A DNA stretch of 64,000 nt. Source: Stichopus chloronotus. Lineage: Eukaryota > Echinodermata > Holothuroidea > Aspidochirotida > Stichopodidae. Position numbers and translations under genes: made by a program. Of the stretch, positions 62,936 through 64,000 are shown piece after piece (positions within the stretch are counted from its first letter, which is position 1; each line of letters starts with the position of its first letter). The notes under the pieces were generated by a model that was not told where the DNA came from, searched no databases, and was given only the letters and a program-made list of their open reading frames with translations. The DNA lies in NCBI GenBank assembly GCA_021234535.1, contig CM037846.1:18803814-18867813 (forward strand). The letters run 5' to 3'.

Positions 62936-63866
62936 TGTCCCTCCTGATTCTTTTTCTTCTAAACAAAGTGTACTCAAGTTAGTTATATATCTAGGATGAG
63001 AAAGTAGATATTTTTTTTCTTTTTATACTTGGACTAATGCATGTTGAAAGGGACACATACTATAAATTTTAACAGTATGCATTAAGACCGAGGGATGATG
63101 GTTCTACATTAAACTTGTGTTATTCACTATATGTGGCCTATTCTTTAAACTTGATCCCCACTCTGACTTATAAGGGGAATGAACATCGTTTTTTACAGTA
63201 ACTAGTGTTTGCATCGGGCATACCCAGGTACCCGACCGAGAATGCTAGGATATGGTTCTGAAATTTTGACACGGATCAAAAGTTTCACTCACATACATCT
63301 ACAGTACACCTACATATGACATATTTCAGCATGTGCAGCCAAGATCATGTTCTTAAAACTACATGCAAACCAAACCGTCCTGTGACTTCACATTGAATTT
63401 ATAGCCTAACAAAAGTCAAACGGTACTTCCCGTTACCAGGGACCCGACCACAGTCAGAGGGTAGCCTACCCAGGTCTGTATTTAGTAAGTGTACAGTATA
63501 ACTGCCTAAACTACAGTTATAAACTAAACTTGTTCTCAAAATGGGGCTATGCATTCACATGATCGTAAAAATTAGTTGATCATTCAGTTGTGATGGCTGG
63601 ACTTCAATTGTCATGGACGATCATCATGTTTCTACATGGTAGCCTAGCCTACGTAAGTCATGTTAATGTGCTGCTCAAAATAGTGGACTAAAGCGGCACT
63701 TCGGAATAATATTTGAATAATTGGAAGAAACGAAAACACACTTGGATGAACTTTTAAAAGTATATTGCATGGTCTTCTTGACTGAACACCCTGGTAAAAT
63801 ACGTCAGCCAAGCTAACCTGTCACATTCATTGGCACTGTTGTGTGATACACACTGGTTCATTGAAC
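62936..63866. other. Intergenic or intronic sequence, nothing recognised
   Basis: No exon or repeat was identified. Phrases around cccgacc and taccaggga occur twice (63228-63240 and 63432-63450), without clear structure. Confidence 0.45.
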
Positions 63867-64000
63867 CGTACCTGCGGTTTCCGAGTCTTTTGCCTTTTTC
63901 TGGAACAGTGTGTTTGCCTTTCACTCCATCCTGGAACTGACGAACCAAAGACTGGCAAAATGCCTGATTTATCGATAGAAAATAGGGAGTGTTCCATCAT
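63867..64000 (-). CDS. Possible exon at the right edge (unknown protein)
   Basis: On the minus strand ATG ATG opens at the very edge of the window and a frame runs to a donor-like CGCAG|gtacgg. The peptide begins MMEHSLFSIDKSGILPVFG and ends SRKRQKTRKPQ, a basic, NLS-like tail. There is no signal peptide and no D-domain similarity, so it is unlikely to be the start of the mucin-like protein. It could be an exon of a neighbouring gene or chance. Confidence 0.25.

Noticed and set aside
1..64000. tRNA, rRNA or other structured RNA genes
   Set aside because: No cloverleaf with A/B boxes and no rRNA-like conserved blocks were recognised by eye; a covariance-model scan would be needed to be sure.

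Overview
The window looks like nuclear DNA from an animal with long introns. It is AT-rich, has GT-AG introns, short exons, microsatellites and many interspersed repeats, and contains one assembly gap of 100 Ns (282-381). A single secreted multidomain gene fills most of it. The domain content and repeat style suggest a marine invertebrate deuterostome; an echinoderm such as a sea cucumber is my best guess, but the species is inferred.

The main gene lies on the minus strand and runs from about 58.7 kb down past the left edge. I could chain 30 exons by splice sites and reading phase, and every junction agrees in phase. The first 23 (58749 down to 14004; 3,930 nt, 1,310 codons) encode D1 (VWD-C8-TIL), D2 (VWD-C8-TIL), a D' TIL, D3 (VWD-C8-TIL), an LDL-receptor class A module and two short Cys-rich pieces. 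This is the amino-terminal assembly known from gel-forming mucins, von Willebrand factor, otogelin and SCO-spondin. Seven tiny exons follow (12033 down to 459), all phase 1-1 and mostly Thr/Ser-rich, which look like the start of a mucin PTS domain. The signal peptide and the start of D1 were not found, and the C-terminus lies off the left edge.

In genomic order: 1-770, a PTS exon, repeat fragments and the gap; 771-6504 and 7289-13025, a 5.7-kb tandem duplication carrying a three-exon PTS cassette, split by a repeat array; 14.2-18.3 kb, a large imperfect inverted repeat in an intron; 21.5-28.6 kb, the exons after D3, with a 2.16-kb TA-flanked inverted-repeat transposon at 24.6-26.8 kb; 31.1-31.9 kb, a higher-order minisatellite; 32.4-37.5 kb, D3 and D' exons; 37.8-39.3 kb and 41.5-42.4 kb, a composite repeat family with DR1-like motifs; 39.5-50.8 kb, D2 and most D1 exons; 53-58.7 kb, the remaining D1 exons; 61.5-62.9 kb, a decayed non-LTR retrotransposon. 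A possible exon of unknown affiliation sits at the right edge (63867-64000).

The encoded protein is presumably secreted and disulfide-linked through its D domains, with an O-glycosylated Thr/Ser region after the D3 block. The CxxC motif of the VWD domains is intact only in D3, which makes its assembly chemistry worth a closer look.
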